A stretch of DNA of 64,000 nt from Ampullaceana balthica (GCA_944989445.1 CALYLW010000019.1:1880648-1944647), one strand, 5' to 3'. Shown: positions 22,926 to 36,146, counted from the stretch's first letter. Numbers and translations: made by a program. Notes: generated from the sequence alone by a model not told the origin.

Positions 22926-23637
22926 CAAGAATCCACAAAGTTCCAACTGTTCCATCAAAGTGTTAATAATTTCCAACTTTGATTTCACCTGATTTAATTC
23001 ATTGCTTGTGACATTCATTTATTTACGAAGCATTACATTTATCTGAACCATCTTTGAACAGCTTTGTAAATAAAATTATACTTTCAGTATTTTGATGAAC
23101 CTTTATGTGTTTTTTTTTAATTTTTATTTTATATATATTCACCAATTTAGACTGCCTAATAACAGCATTGGTTTACTAAAATAGGAAAGAGTTACCATGG
23201 ACAATAACAACAAACTACCCTAGATAGTAACAGTATTTAATTTGTGCGGCCTATTTCTTCAGAAATCTTTACTTTACTGTTTTCCTCAGTACTCAGTATT
23301 TATTTGTTGTAAATAGCTGAAACCAGAAATTTAAAAATAGAATCTGAAAGCCTGCCATCGTATTAAATGTGTGATTTATCAAGCAGGTTAAGTATTTAGA
23401 GACTGTATGTTGCTTTCAATCCTACGAGCCCAACCATTGTGAAAAACAGGCCAGTTGGTTCATTCGTGGCAATTATGTATTTAAGTCAAATTTCATGAAA
23501 GAGTTAAGACAACATGTCAATTTCATCTCAAGATTATTTTTAATGTGTGCAGCATGTTAGTTTTGTTTATAATTAATTGTTAATTTGATGTTTTATTGGA
23601 GTATTATTATTTTAATTTCATAGGTAAATTTTTAAAA

Positions 23638-24130
23638 AAACGTAAAAAACAAAGTTTTTGACTATAAATCCTTTATATACGAGACATAACTAAGAGTATG
23701 CTCATTATTATACGCATCGTACGACAATCCAAAATTTTAGTTATGTCTTGTAAAACATGTTTAATATAATGCGCACCGCTAGACAGACTAGCATAAACAT
23801 TTAAAGATCGGAATATATTAAAAAGTAGGGTCAATAGTCAATTTAATAGGCACGACAGGAAAATATTAAAAAGGTTGTTCAATATAATACGCACCGCGAG
23901 ACTCTACCACAAAAATTGACATGCTACATAGAGATAATCTAAAAATTCATTAATTTAATTACAGTACATTAGATCGATGCAAAGTTTTGAAAGTTCATTT
24001 TTATCGAGGCCACGAGTATGCCTGCAAAATTTCAGCTCGCTAGCATATGGGGAAGTGGGTTAAAATTTATCCAAAGTTTTTTCGACAAACAAGCGGACGC
24101 CACGAGTTAATATAAAGGATTTAAAAAAGA
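23638..24130. mobile_element. Dispersed repeat family R1, copy 1 (MITE-like)
   Basis: Starts near GACTATAAATCCTTTATATA and ends near GTTAATATAAAGGATTTAAA, so the ends are inverted repeats built on ATCCTTTATAT. A second copy with the same start and end lies at 51055-51480. Shared internal phrases include CTACATAGAGATAA and AAAATTTCAGCTCG. No transposase is seen. Confidence 0.65.
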
Positions 24131-26250
24131 GATCATCGGGTGTGGAGGCTTTTTAAATGTGGATTTCTTATGGTGTGAATTTTGCTTGTCCAGACCCTCA
24201 CAGTATTTAAGGTTGGCAAAGCCACCGTCTATTAAACTAAAGTCTTTACTTTTATCGTACAGCAACTCAAAATCTAGAAATATAGATTTAAAAAAAAACA
24301 ATGACAAAAGAGAACTAAATCAAATATTGTTTGGAAATAGGCTTTAATCATTTAAATAAAATCATCTTTCAAGACAAACACAACTGATAACATAATAGCA
24401 CAGATCACGCATGCAGTACTCTACAGGACTTCCAATGATCTGCCTCTAATTAAAGAACATCCTCCAAGGAAATCAAAGGGTTTTCCAAGTCTTAGTATCA
24501 GCTAAAAGCTTCTTGTGACAAAAATTAAGGACAATCACGTGGGTAAATTGTTAAGGATAGGGTTAGGCATTTAATATATTTTTGATTACTCTGAAACACC
24601 AGACAATATTTCACTTTCATACAAAGACAAAGAATCAAATCTATTTTTGGGGGTTTAGTCATAGCTTTTAAATTTTAAAAAAAATGTTTAAACTGTTCAG
24701 AGGAAAAAAAAAGAGATAGCTGCTAAAACTGCTGCAATATTATCATACAAGAAAGGCGCCAACTGATCAATAAATACACAATGGTGGAATTGGCATCATT
24801 GTCGCCTTCTAGTTTCTACTTCTAGCATGAATATCACATAGTACAGAGATATTTTTAGCCCTATATAGTTTTAGGAATTTTGGTAAGGAAGCATATTCAT
24901 GTTGTTCTTTCCACTCTGTAGATAATAACTATTCAAAAGTTGTATATTTTATTTCAAATTCTGAGAAAAGGCAGTTTAAAAAATTTTTAAACAAAAAAAT
25001 CTAAGTAAAATTTGTCATTAATTTTTCTACATAATGATAATACACATAAAATATCTCTAATTAAGAGATTTACTTAATTGCTCATTTATAATATACATCA
25101 TCTAACAAATGCACATTTCTTTAAATTATGGAAAGTACAAAATGCTGATAAAAAATATTCATTATAAGGCCATAATAAATCAACATCTCATTATTCATTA
25201 TTATATTAGTCACAGCCATTTATATCATGTACTTACTGCTTGGATGCCATGCCAGCATTAGACACTTCAGTTTTAGTTTATTAAATCATCATATCACACC
25301 AGTGTTACAAACTGGAACATACATTTTCAAAATAACTGCTTTCAAAATTTATTCACACAGCTTGACAACTAACTCACTGACTCCACTCACTGGTAACTAA
25401 ATTAATATGCGACTCAATTATCATTTTTTTTCCCCCTTCCTTTTTATCATTCATACAATCAGAATAAATAAGTTACACAAACCAATACATCAATTCCACT
25501 AAACTATGCATAGATATGTTAAATAGAAAAATAAAACAGGTCATGTTATTGTTGAAACATACTAAACAGTGCATTACATTTTCCCACAATAATTACTTAA
25601 CTTATATAAAGTAGCCATTTTAATTTTATTGTTATCTCTCATTAGTTGCATTAATTTAAAACTGTACCATTTGAACAACAAGCCAATGAGCACTGAAGTT
25701 TCAATAAATACTTTTCTATTTTTAAAACAACTGAAACTGTTCTCTGGGTTGGAATAAAAAATGTCTAAAAAATTATTTAGATGACTTCCATCAATTTATA
25801 AATTTTCAATAAATTAAAATATTTTTGGACATATAAAATTTCTAGATTTAGATTTGGTATAAAGTCATCTGTATCACACAGAGAAAATCTCTGACACTCA
25901 AGCAAATGTGTACCACAATGTTAAAAACTATAGCAGCTAAAAGAAATGAAAAGCAGATATTAATAAGATGATAATAAAAGTTATATATGATCTTAGGATT
26001 ACATTTCTAAAAATCTTGGTTAATTTATATGACAAAAGAGAATGAGAATATAACACTGTTTGAATTCTGCTAACAGCATTATTTGATGATAGAAAAAACA
26101 ATATTTAATAGAAAGGCCATCACTAGACAAGCTAGGTATATTTCCAGGATCATATAAAAAAAAATATTAAAAGATTACTTAAGACTGTGACATTGATATA
26201 CAATTTTTTTAAATGTTTGAAAAATACTTTTCTCATTTTCTCAGCTAAAT

Positions 26251-26480
26251 CAGAGTTGGGAAAACTTTTCAGGGCAAGGGCTGCATCACTGGGTCATGAA
26301 ACGTGAAAAAGGCCACACCTAAAAAAATGTCAGTCTCAGTTTAAGCACAACATGTCGACTTTAACATAAATTTATTGAAAGAACCCAGTAATGGGTTGCA
26401 TGTGGCTAGTGGGTCGTATGTGGCTAGTGGGTCATATGTGGCTAGTGGGTCATATGTGGCTAGTTGGTTTGCTCACAATT
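26251..26480. mobile_element. Decayed hAT-like element with 18-bp internal repeats
   Basis: CAGAGTTGGGAAAACTTTTC with GGGCAAGGGCTGCAT resembles the left part of common hAT elements. The right part has four near-copies of GTGGCTAGTGGGTCATAT and fades at TTGGTTTGCTCACAA. Termini are too diverged to call a target duplication. Confidence 0.5.
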
Positions 26481-28055
26481 GATCTAAACCTATTATTATT
26501 TAGTAGATGTAGTTGCTTATATTACATTTTTTATCATTCAGAATAACTAATACATTTTGTATTTCATATTTTTAAATTTTTCATTCACATGAATGCAGCT
26601 GAGGATCAAAATTTCCCTCTAACATGCCCTTTTCAATATTCAATTTCATACTTAAATTTTTTTCCTTAAAGCATCATTAGACGATCAATATAATAAAAAT
26701 AATATCCATCAAAATTATTTCAGATTAAGTTAGTTACATATGTGGAATCAAAATAAAGATTTTGTAATAAAAACAAAGGGACAAAAACATTTACTGGTGA
26801 AATTAATTTTACACACATATTAATAGACTTAAATATTATCAAAATACAAGAACATCAAATGATGCATTCAATTATTTTTTTAAAAAATACAATTACAATC
26901 AAAAGGTATTATTACATTGATGTCATAATTATTTGCTTCCTGAAATGGTTGTCATGTTTCAGAACATAATCTAAAAACAATACAAAAAATGTAGCTCATC
27001 ACGTAAAGGTCTGTTTTGTTACAAGTAGTATATGCATATAATTTTGCAGTTAATTATTGCAAAAACTGCTAAACTGTTACCCAAAATAAAGGTAATAACG
27101 TATTTATTTTTACTACAAACCAGATTACTATTTAATTTAAGCCTGCTCAGAGTATGTCAAACATGAACTCATGAGCTAAATTATGAACTACTGGTACATG
27201 AATAAAAATATGGGACAAAGGTTTGAAGCAATGTGAAGCAAATAGAAAATTGTTCATAGTATGCATAAGCTTTTAAAAAATATACAGAGTAGAGCTATTT
27301 TTAAAAAAAAACATTAGCTAAATGTGTTTTTCATTATCCTTTTCATTGTTCACTCTCCCAAAAAAACTGCAAACTTAAGCATACCAGGCTCCACTGTTAA
27401 TTGATACCATTAACAAAACGTTTTATTTTTAAGAAAAAATGGACGGATGAAGGAATGAAAGGTGTGTCTAGGGCAAAGTTTATGGCAAGCACAAGGAAGA
27501 GAATAATATCAAATGAGCACCATGATAAAACCTGGTCATGCTAATGACCAATCAAATATTGAACATATTTGAAGGGAACAATGAATGAGAGACCGCTTTC
27601 ATCACAGACAAATCAACAAGGGGACAAAAGATTTTTTTTTAAATTGTTACCCATTATAAGAGCCATAATATTACTTTCAAATAATTGGAAAGACAATTTA
27701 GTATTCCTTTACTTTATAATTTATAGACCTTAAATAGAGTCCCTGGCGTCACATGATGTCACAATGTTATATTATTAGGTTACATGGAAATTTAAAAGAG
27801 TGGCTAACTCCAATATCGCTGCATATTATGTTGGTGGACATGAATGATGCATTTCGGTTTCAGTTAAAAAGAAACTGTCAACAACTTTGACCAAGATCTA
27901 AATCTACAATTAGATTAGCAGCTCTTGAGCTGAGCAATTACCAACTTTAAAACATAAACTCAGCTTCTCCCAATCCTGAACAGTGTTGGAATGTGGATGG
28001 TGACTTCTAGTTCTAGGGACACCCATACACTCATCTCCTCCACCCTGTTTGAAGT

Positions 28056-31000
28056 TTACAGCTCAGTTTTTTTTCGGCCCTGCTGCTGCTGTTGCTGTTT
28101 GACCTTGCCATTGCTTACTTTGGATGGCTCCTGTTTCTGCTGAGGGGCAGCTTGCTTGGCTGGCTGTTTTTGGGTGGGCGGGGCCTGCTTGACAGGCTGT
28201 TTTTGGGTGGGAGGGGACTGTTTGACTGGCTGTTTTTGGGTTGGAGGGGCTTGTTTGACTGGCTGTTTTTGGGTGGGAGGGGCTTGTTTGACGGGCTCCT
28301 TCTTGGCAGGTTTCTGTACTGGGGTGGCTGGCTTTGTGGACTGTTTGTCAGAGCTAGGGTCAAGGCTTTGTTTAGATGCATCTTTCTTAGGGGTAGGGTT
28401 CTGTTTTTTTGGTGGAACAACGTGCTTTGAAGCTGACTGCTTTTGGATTTGAGGGGATTGTTTAATGGACTGATCTGTGGAATGGGATTGTTTCACTGGC
28501 TTTTTATTGACTGATTCCTGAGGTGATTTGTTGGTGTTTTTTTGTATTTTGTTCTGTAGCTGAAGTTGTTGGATTTCTTTCTGTGTCAGTGTTTTCCCTT
28601 TCAAGGTTTTAGCCTGAGCATTGGCTGCTGTCTTCTTGGCTGCAAGTTTCAAGGCCTCCAGCTTCACATTTTTGGCATCAGCTTTTTTACCCACCTGCAG
28701 CTTTTGTGCCGGCGTTGGAATGGTGATTTTAACACCTTTTGGTGGTGGTTGCTTGAACTTGGCATGCACAATTTTTATTGGCGTGTCGGGAAGCTCATCA
28801 TTTTTGTTGTCATCATCGTAGTCATCTTTACCCTTTTTGTCATCATCATCTGCATCATCATCTTCACCATCATTACTTTTAGGTTTCCCCCAAATGAAAT
28901 TCTTAACCACATCCAGGAGATCATATTTTTGTTCATGTGGCTTTTGTTTGATTGGGGGTGGTGGTGGTGGCTTTTCAGTGGTTTGTCCGCCTTCTTGGTT
29001 CAAAGCGGCTGCCATCATTTTCTTAAGAGCGTTTTTGATTCGAATCCAAAATGAGGCTTGTTCTTTTGCCAGACTTCTCTTTTTACTCGGTTTCTTGATT
29101 GGTTTTGTAGGGCAGGAAGCTTTGTCACATTTAGATTTGTCTTGACTGTCAGGTATACCATCTCCATCATCATCCTTGTCAAGGCTATCAGGAATACCAT
29201 CATTGTCATCATCAGCATCAAGATGATCAGGGATGCCATCTCCATCAGAATCCTGATCCTTATCAAGAATACCATCTCCATCAGCGTCATCGTCCATGTA
29301 GTCTGGAATGCCATCGCCATCTGTGTCCTCCTGGGTGTCAGGGATTCCATCATTGTCATCATCATCATCCCGTATGTCCGGAATACCATCCCCATCAGAG
29401 TCAGGTAGATTGTCTGGTTTACCATCCCCGTCTGCATCATCATCCAAGTAGTCAGGGATGCCGTCTCCATCAAAATCCTCCTTATCATCTGGAATACCAT
29501 CCCCATCATCATCATTATCTAGTATATCTGGAATGCCATCATTGTCATCATCATCATCCAGATAATCGGGAACACCATCCCCATCCGAGTCCTTTTCCAT
29601 AAAATCAGGTATTCCATTTCCATCCTTGTCAGTATCCACACTATCTGGGACACCGTCATTGTCATCATCGTCGTCCAAGTAATCAGGTATTCCATCCCCA
29701 TCGGTGTCATCCTCTTCAGCATCTGGTATACCATCACCATCTGCATCAGCATCTTCGTCGTCAGGAATACCATCATTGTCATCGTCATCATCTAGATAAT
29801 CAGGAATTCCATCGCCATCTGTATCAATTTCTTGGTCATCAGGTATTCCGTCCCCATCATCATCATCATCAAGTTCATCGGGTATACCATCATTGTCATC
29901 GTCATCATCTAAATAATCTGGTGTTCCATCTCCATCTGTATCAATCTCTTGGTAATCTGGAATTCCATTTTTATTCATATCCAAGGTTTTTAACTGATCT
30001 GGAATGCCATCCCCATCATCATCATCATCCAAGTCATCTGGGATGCCGTCATTATCATCATCATCATCAAGATAATCTGGAACACCGTCCCCATCTGTGT
30101 CTTTCTCCAAATGATCTGGAATTCCATTATTGTCATCATCATCATCTAAATTATCAGGTATTCCATCACCGTCAGAATCAATTTCATGGCTGTCTGGGAT
30201 ACCATCACCATCATCATCATCATCTTCAGAATCTGGGATACCATCATTGTCATCATCATCATCAAGGTAGTCTGGTACTCCGTCGCCATCAGTATCAATC
30301 TCTTGTGAATCAGGAACTCCATTTCCATCAGCATCATCATCAATGTAATCTGGAATACCATCGTTGTCATCGTCATCATCAATGTAATCAGGAATACCAT
30401 CACCATCTGTATCAACTTCTTTGTCATCGGGGATTCCATTATTGTTATCATCAGTGTCCAATGAATCTGGAATTCCATCATTATCATCGTCATCATCAAG
30501 ATAGTCTGGGAGCCCATCTCCATCAGTGTCCACTTGGTAAACATCAGGAATACCATCGCCATCCTGGTCCTCATCAAGACTATCTGGTATACCATCATTA
30601 TCATCGTCATCATCTAAAAAATCAGGTATTCCGTCACCATCTGTGTCAGTTTCAAGGTGATCAGGAATGCCATCCCCATCATCATCATCATCCAAAGAGT
30701 CTGGGATCCCATCATTGTCATCATCATCATCAAGGTAATCTGGAACACCATCCCCATCAGTATCAACTTCTAGATTGTCAGGTATACCATTACCATCATC
30801 ATCATTATCTAAATAGTCTGGAACACCATCACCATCTGTGTCTTTTTCAAGAGCATCTGGTATACCATCACCATCATCATCTTCATCTTGATCATTTGGA
30901 ATACCATCACCATCAATGTCATCATCCTTATAGTCTGGAATACCATCTCCATCTGTGTCAATTTCCAGGTTGTCAGGGATTCCATCACCATCGTCATCAT

Positions 31001-34000
31001 CATCAAGATAGTCAGGAACTCCATCGCCATCTGTGTCTTTTTCTAGTTCATCTGGAATTCCATCACCATCATCATCCTCATCCTCATCATTTGAAATACC
31101 ATCACCATCAATGTCATCATCTTTATAATCTGGAATTCCATCTCCATCTGTGTCCTCTAAATAATCCAAAATGCCATCCCCATCACTGTCTCTTTCCCAA
31201 ATATCTGGTATACCATCACCATCATCATCTTCATCTTGATCATTTGGAATACCATCACCGTCAATGTCATCATCTAAGTAGTCAGGAACACCATCCCCAT
31301 CTGTATCTTCCAGATAGTCTGGTACCCCATCACCATCGCTGTCACCTTCCCAAATATCTGGTATGCCATCACCATCATCATCACCATCTTCTTCATTTGG
31401 AACACCATCACCATCAATGTCATCATCTAAGTAGTCAGGAACACCATCACCATCTGTATCTTCCAGATAGTCTGCTATGCCATCGCCATCGCTGTCACCT
31501 TCAAGATGATCAGGTATGCCATTATTATCATCATCCTCATCCAGATGGTCAGGGATTCCATCACCATCCTCATCCTCATTTAAATCAGGAATTCCATCAC
31601 CATCGTCATCATCATCTTGATCATTAGCAATTCCATCGCCATCAATATCGTCATCTAAAAAATCTGGAATACCATCCCCATCTGTATCCTTTTCCAGCTC
31701 ATCAGGAACTCCATCACCATCATCATCATCGTCTTCATCATTAGGGATACCATCTCCATCAATGTCATCATCTTGATAATCTGGAACACCATCCCCATCT
31801 GTATCTTCCAAATAGTCTGGTACCCCATCACCATCACTGTCACCTTCCCAAATATCTGGGATGCCATCACCATCATCATCACTATCTTGGTCATTTGGAA
31901 TGCCATCACCGTCAATGTCATCATCTAAGTAGTCAGGAACACCATCCCCATCAGTATCTTCCAAATAGTCTGGTATTCCATCACCATCACTATCTCCTTC
32001 AAACTTATCTGGAATTCCATCACCATCATCATCTCCATCCTGTTCATTAGGTATTCCATCACCATCAATATCATTATCTAAATAATCGGGGACACCATCC
32101 CCATCAGTGTCTTTTTCCAGGTGATCTGGTATTCCATTACCATCATCATCTTCATCTATATAATCTGGAATTCCATCCCCATCTGAATCCTCTTCTTTGT
32201 CTGGAATACCATCACCATCATCATCTTCATCTTTTTCATTTGGGATTCCATCACCATCTATATCATCATCTAAATAGTCAGGAATTCCATCACCATCTGT
32301 ATCTTTTTCCAAGTAGTCTGGTGTGTCATTTTTATCAACAGTATGCTCCTTTTCATTCTCAGTAACACCATCTTCATCATTGTCCTCTGAATCTGGAATA
32401 CCATCATTGTCATCGTCCTCGTCCAAATGATCAGGGATACCATCTCCATCAGTGTCCTTTTCCTGATCATCTGGAATACCATCCCCATCATCATCATTGT
32501 CCTCTGAATCTGGAATACCATCATTGTCATCATCAGCATCCAAATGATCTGGGATGCCATCTCCATCAGTGTCCTTTTCCTGATCATCTGGAATACCATC
32601 ACCATCATCATCATTGTCCTCTGAATCTGGAATACCATCATTGTCATCATCATCATCCAAATGATCAGGGATACCATCTCCATCAGTGTCCTTTTCCTGA
32701 TCATCTGGAATACCATCCCCATCATCATCATTGTCTTCTGAATCTGGAATACCATCATTGTCATCATCTTCATCCAAATGATCAGGGATACCATCTCCAT
32801 CAGTGTCCTTTTCCTGATCATCTGGAATACCATCCCCATCATCATCATTGTCTTCTGAATCTGGAATACCATCATTGTCATCGTCCTCATCCAAATGATC
32901 AGGGATACCATCTCCATCAGTGTCCTGTTCCTGATCATCTGGAATACCATCCCCATCATCATCATTGTCTTCTGAATCTGGAATACCATCATTGTCATCA
33001 TCTTCATCCAAATGATCAGGGATACCATCTCCATCAGTGTCCTTTTCCTGATCATCTGGAATACCATCACCATCATCATCTTTGTCTTCTGAATCTGGAA
33101 TACCATCATTGTCATCGTCCTCATCCAAATGATCAGGGATACCATCTCCATCAGTGTCCTTTTCCCGATCATCTGGAATACCATCCCCATCATCATCATT
33201 GTCTTCTGAATCTGGAATACCATCATTGTCATCATCCTCATCTAAATGATCAGGGATACCATCTCCATCAGTGTCCTTTTCCTGATCATCTGGAATACCA
33301 TCATCATCTTTGTCTTCTGAATCTGGAATACCATCATTGTCATCGTCCTCATCCAAATGATCAGGGATACCATCTCCATCAGTGTCCTTTACCCGATCAT
33401 CTGGAATACCATCCCCATCATCATCATTGTCTTCTGAATCTGGAATACCATCATTGTCATCATCCTCATCTAAATGATCAGGGATACCATCTCCATCAGT
33501 GTCCTTTTCCTGATCATCTGGAATACCATCATCATCTTTGTCTTCTGAATCTGGAATACCATCATTGTCATCATCCTCATCCAAATGATCAGGGATACCA
33601 TCTCCATCAGTGTCCTTTTCCTGATCATCTGGTATACCATCACCATCATCATCTTTGTCTTCTGAATCTGGAATACCATCATTGTCATCATCATCATCCA
33701 AATGATCTGGGATGCCATCTCCATCAGTGTCCTTTTCCTGCTCATCAGGAATACCATCACCATCATCATCATTGTCTTCTGAATCTGGAATACCATCATT
33801 GTCATCATCCTCATCCAAATGATCTGGGATACCATCTCCATCAGTGTCCTTTTCCTGCTCATCTGGAATACCATCACCATCATCATCATTGTCTTCTGAA
33901 TCTGGAATACCATCATTGTCATCATCATCATCCAAATGATCTGGGATACCATCTCCATCGGTGTCCTTTTCCTGATCATCTGGAATACCATCTCCATCAT

Positions 34001-35513
34001 CATCATTGTCTTCTGAATCTGGAATACCATCATTGTCATCATCCTCATCCAAATGATCTGGGATACCATCTCCATCAGTGTCCTTTTCCTGCTCATCTGG
34101 AATACCATCACCATCATCATCATTGTCTTCTGAATCTGGAATACCATCATTGTCATCATCTTCATCCAAATGATCTGGGATACCATCTCCATCAGTGTCC
34201 TTTTCCTGCTCATCTGGAATACCATCTCCATCATCATCATTGTCTTCTGAATCTGGAATACCATCATTGTCATCATCTTCATCCAAATGATCTGGGATAC
34301 CATCTCCATCAGTGTCCTTTTCCTGATCATCAGGAATACCATCCACATCATCATCATTGTCTTCTGAATCTGGAATACCATCATTGTCATCATCCTCGTC
34401 CAAATTATCTGTAATGCCATCTCCATCAGTGTCCTCTTCCCGATCATCTGGTATACCATCCCCATCATCATCTTTGTCTTCTGAATCTGGAATACCATCA
34501 TTGTCATCATCCAAATGATCTGGGATACCATCTCCATCGGTGTCCTTTTCCTGAACATCTGGTATACCATCGCCATCATCATCATTGTCTTCTGAATCCG
34601 GAATACCATCATTGTCATCATCATCATCCAAATGATCTGGGATACCATCTCCATCAGTGTCCTTTTCCTGCTCATCTGGAATACCATCTCCATCATCATC
34701 ATTGTCTTCTGAATCTGGAATACCATCATTGTCATCATCTTCATCCAAATGATCTGGGATACCATCTCCATCGGTGTCCTTTTCCTGATCATCTGGAATA
34801 CCATCCCCATCATCATCATTGTCTTCTGAATCTGGAATACCATCATTGTCATCATCCTCGTCCAAATGATCTGGGATACCATCTCCATCAGTGTCCTTTT
34901 CCTGCTCATCTGGAATACCATCCCCATCATCATCATTGTCTTCTGAATCTGGAATACCATCATTGTCATCATCATCATCCAAATGATCTGGGATACCATC
35001 ACCATCAGTGTCACCTTCAAGCATATCAGGTTCAAGGTGATCAGGAATTCCATCTCCGTCATCATCTCGATCTAAGTAGTCTGGAATCCCATCATTGTCA
35101 CCATCTCCTTCCTCATCATCAAGAATTCCATTACCATTACCATCCTTGTCTTGAGTATCAACTATACCATCGTCATCATCGTCTTTGTCAATATCATCCG
35201 GAATTCCATCTTTATCAGTATCTACTGGCTCTTTCCAGTCTAAAACACCATTATTATCATCATCATTATCTAAGTAATCCACAATACCATCACCATCACT
35301 GTCAATTTCCTTCACATCTGGGATACCATCTCCATCATCATCAGTGTCCTCAGAGTCTTGTACGCCATCATCATCATCATCTGAGTCCAGATGGTCTGGT
35401 GTACCATCACCATCTGTGTCCATATCCTTGAATACTTCATTACTATTGACTCTTCTCTCTTTGACACTTGGATCTACTGACATCAGTTTTCTGTTGCAGA
35501 AGGTACAGGACTC
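28056..35513 (-). CDS. Giant Asp-rich protein with ~160 thrombospondin type 3-like repeats, basic tail and C-terminal KTEL (3' exon)
   Basis: A single uninterrupted exon. The first Met codon (35481-35483) gives 2475 residues, and the frame stays open ten codons further ([10 protein letters not shown]) to a splice acceptor, CTTCCATTAG before 35513, so upstream exons exist. Residues ~20-2115 are about 160 units of 13 residues with the core DxDGDGIPDxxD, the Asp/Gly calcium-binding pattern of thrombospondin type 3 repeats but without their cysteines. Then come CDKASCPTK, a Lys-rich segment, a proline run, a second acidic patch ([20 protein letters not shown]) and a Lys/Gln/Pro tail with [11 protein letters not shown] repeats, ending RKKTEL and TAA. 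I see no transmembrane segment and no signal peptide in this exon. Likely a very high-capacity calcium binder. An extracellular or biomineral-matrix role and an ER-lumen role are both possible; KTEL favours the ER only if an upstream exon supplies a signal peptide. Its closest look-alikes are bacterial and animal DGDGIPD proteins; family membership is inferred from pattern alone. Confidence 0.85.
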   Translation of the reverse strand, partial: ESCTFCNRKLMSVDPSVKERRVNSNEVFKDMDTDGDGTPDHLDSDDDDDGVQDSEDTDDDGDGIPDVKEIDSDGDGIVDYLDNDDDNNGVLDWKEPVDTDKDGIPDDIDKDDDDDGIVDTQDKDGNGNGILDDEEGDGDNDGIPDYLDRDDDGDGIPDHLEPDMLEGDTDGDGIPDHLDDDDDNDGIPDSEDNDDDGDGIPDEQEKDTDGDGIPDHLDEDDDNDGIPDSEDNDDDGDGIPDDQEKDTDGDGIPDHLDEDDDNDGIPDSEDNDDDGDGIPDEQEKDTDGDGIPDHLDDDDDNDGIPDSEDNDDDGDGIPDVQEKDTDGDGIPDHLDDDNDGIPDSEDKDDDGDGIPDDREEDTDGDGITDNLDEDDDNDGIPDSEDNDDDVDGIPDDQEKDTDGDGIPDHLDEDDDNDGIPDSEDNDDDGDGIPDEQEKDTDGDGIPDHLDEDDDNDGIPDSEDNDDDGDGIPDEQEKDTDGDGIPDHLDEDDDNDGIPDSEDNDDDGDGIPDDQEKDTDGDGIPDHLDDDDDNDGIPDSEDNDDDGDGIPDEQEKDTDGDGIPDHLDEDDDNDGIPDSEDNDDDGDGIPDEQEKDTDGDGIPDHLDDDDDNDGIPDSEDKDDDGDGIPDDQEKDTDGDGIPDHLDEDDDNDGIPDSEDKDDDGIPDDQEKDTDGDGIPDHLDEDDDNDGIPDSEDNDDDGDGIPDDRVKDTDGDGIPDHLDEDDDNDGIPDSEDKDDDGIPDDQEKDTDGDGIPDHLDEDDDNDGIPDSEDNDDDGDGIPDDREKDTDGDGIPDHLDEDDDNDGIPDSEDKDDDGDGIPDDQEKDTDGDGIPDHLDEDDDNDGIPDSEDNDDDGDGIPDDQEQDTDGDGIPDHLDEDDDNDGIPDSEDNDDDGDGIPDDQEKDTDGDGIPDHLDEDDDNDGIPDSEDNDDDGDGIPDDQEKDTDGDGIPDHLDDDDDNDGIPDSEDNDDDGDGIPDDQEKDTDGDGIPDHLDADDDNDGIPDSEDNDDDGDGIPDDQEKDTDGDGIPDHLDEDDDNDGIPDSEDNDEDGVTENEKEHTVDKNDTPDYLEKDTDGDGIPDYLDDDIDGDGIPNEKDEDDDGDGIPDKEEDSDGDGIPDYIDEDDDGNGIPDHLEKDTDGDGVPDYLDNDIDGDGIPNEQDGDDDGDGIPDKFEGDSDGDGIPDYLEDTDGDGVPDYLDDDIDGDGIPNDQDSDDDGDGIPDIWEGDSDGDGVPDYLEDTDGDGVPDYQDDDIDGDGIPNDEDDDDDGDGVPDELEKDTDGDGIPDFLDDDIDGDGIANDQDDDDDGDGIPDLNEDEDGDGIPDHLDEDDDNNGIPDHLEGDSDGDGIADYLEDTDGDGVPDYLDDDIDGDGVPNEEDGDDDGDGIPDIWEGDSDGDGVPDYLEDTDGDGVPDYLDDDIDGDGIPNDQDEDDDGDGIPDIWERDSDGDGILDYLEDTDGDGIPDYKDDDIDGDGISNDEDEDDDGDGIPDELEKDTDGDGVPDYLDDDDDGDGIPDNLEIDTDGDGIPDYKDDDIDGDGIPNDQDEDDDGDGIPDALEKDTDGDGVPDYLDNDDDGNGIPDNLEVDTDGDGVPDYLDDDDDNDGIPDSLDDDDDGDGIPDHLETDTDGDGIPDFLDDDDDNDGIPDSLDEDQDGDGIPDVYQVDTDGDGLPDYLDDDDDNDGIPDSLDTDDNNNGIPDDKEVDTDGDGIPDYIDDDDDNDGIPDYIDDDADGNGVPDSQEIDTDGDGVPDYLDDDDDNDGIPDSEDDDDDGDGIPDSHEIDSDGDGIPDNLDDDDDNNGIPDHLEKDTDGDGVPDYLDDDDDNDGIPDDLDDDDDGDGIPDQLKTLDMNKNGIPDYQEIDTDGDGTPDYLDDDDDNDGIPDELDDDDDGDGIPDDQEIDTDGDGIPDYLDDDDDNDGIPDDEDADADGDGIPDAEEDDTDGDGIPDYLDDDDDNDGVPDSVDTDKDGNGIPDFMEKDSDGDGVPDYLDDDDDNDGIPDILDNDDDGDGIPDDKEDFDGDGIPDYLDDDADGDGKPDNLPDSDGDGIPDIRDDDDDNDGIPDTQEDTDGDGIPDYMDDDADGDGILDKDQDSDGDGIPDHLDADDDNDGIPDSLDKDDDGDGIPDSQDKSKCDKASCPTKPIKKPSKKRSLAKEQASFWIRIKNALKKMMAAALNQEGGQTTEKPPPPPPIKQKPHEQKYDLLDVVKNFIWGKPKSNDGEDDDADDDDKKGKDDYDDDNKNDELPDTPIKIVHAKFKQPPPKGVKITIPTPAQKLQVGKKADAKNVKLEALKLAAKKTAANAQAKTLKGKTLTQKEIQQLQLQNKIQKNTNKSPQESVNKKPVKQSHSTDQSIKQSPQIQKQSASKHVVPPKKQNPTPKKDASKQSLDPSSDKQSTKPATPVQKPAKKEPVKQAPPTQKQPVKQAPPTQKQPVKQSPPTQKQPVKQAPPTQKQPAKQAAPQQKQEPSKVSNGKVKQQQQQQGRKKTEL
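28150..28310 (-). repeat. Coding repeats of the basic tail (~33 bp unit)
   Basis: Near the 3' end of the giant exon, four to five copies of the 11-residue unit [11 protein letters not shown] (one [11 protein letters not shown], one [11 protein letters not shown]) are encoded by near-identical DNA. They make a proline-spaced polybasic tail after the acidic repeats. Confidence 0.9.
32390..35010 (-). repeat. Homogenised 117-bp coding super-repeat, ~22 copies
   Basis: Three 13-residue units form a 39-residue super-repeat that begins [13 protein letters not shown], continues [13 protein letters not shown] and closes [13 protein letters not shown]. In this N-terminal part about 22 copies are nearly identical, even at synonymous sites. 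Sporadic losses occur, such as two copies reading [14 protein letters not shown] without the GDG and one DHLDDDNDG. The C-terminal half (about 29150-32390) has more diverged units, many with IPN and DDIDGDG forms, so the array grew in at least two phases. Confidence 0.88.
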
Positions 35514-35753
35514 CTAATGGAAGATAAAGATATAGTTAATACTCTGACATTAAAAGGATGATAAAATAACCCAGTTTACACCTTTCTATGAGATCCATTT
35601 TCAGTGATTACAGTTATTTAAACCTAGGCATTTGACCTTGGTACAAAATTCAAAAACACAATAGGGACTGATTATGGTAATTTATTATGGAGACCAGGAT
35701 TGCCATCTCAGAATTTGTTCAATTTAGGGATTAAAAAAATGTAAAGACTAGAC

Positions 35754-36146
35754 AAGTGGTTCTCAAACTGTGGTCTGCGGAGATGTGTCTGGTGGTTCGC
35801 GAGCAAAGTATGAACTTTTAATTTTTTAAATTAAGAACACAAAAAGATATAAATGTTGTCACATTTTGAATATATTGATTAATTTTAATCACTTGATGGC
35901 GAGAAGATAGCGCCGAAAGCCATTACAACCTGTTTCCATTCAATAATTTTTGGGAGCACGCAAATTTTAGCATATTAGTATAGTTTTACTTACTAACATA
36001 ACATGTATACTAGTAACTAGATACATACAAAGTGTAATTATTTATAAATTTCCAACACGGCAGTAGCACAATTTTAAATAGTGGTCCGCGGCTAAGACAC
36101 AAATTTTTCAAGTGGTCTTTGAACCTCAAAAGGTTGAGAACCACTG
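35754..36146. mobile_element. hAT-like MITE with perfect 8-bp target duplication (393 bp)
   Basis: The element starts AAGTGGTTCTCAAACTGTGG and ends AGGTTGAGAACCACTG, the usual hAT inverted termini. Both sides carry the identical octamer GACTAGAC (35746-35753 and 36147-36154). No coding capacity is left. It lies 240 bp upstream of the acceptor of the giant exon. Confidence 0.93.

Larger units (their letters stand above)
21813..28055. other. Non-coding space between two convergent genes
   Basis: AT-rich sequence between the 3' end of the plus-strand RCC1-type gene and the 3' end of the minus-strand Asp-rich gene. It should contain the 3' UTR of the latter on its right side; minus-strand AATAAA candidates include 27422-27427. 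Apart from the repeats listed separately I see no exon, RNA gene or conserved-looking frame. Confidence 0.6.

Noticed and set aside
28092..29408. Plus-strand frames over the 3' part of the giant exon (Gly/Leu/Trp-rich, Ile/Val-rich)
   Set aside because: Complement of the Lys/Pro/Gln tail and the repeats; hydrophobic appearance is a mirror artefact.
29921..31627. 568-codon His-rich open frame on the plus strand across the giant exon
   Set aside because: It is the antisense shadow of the Asp-rich repeats: GAT/GAC-rich codons on the minus strand leave stop-free His/Pro-rich text on the other strand. No start context or independent evidence.
32270..35065. Met/Gln-rich minus-strand frames of 323 and 531 codons (plus smaller ones at 29015-31924)
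   Set aside because: Frame-shifted readings of the same 117-bp coding repeat (GATGATGATG gives MMMM). The DGDGIPD frame is the only one open over the whole exon and into the non-repetitive tail.
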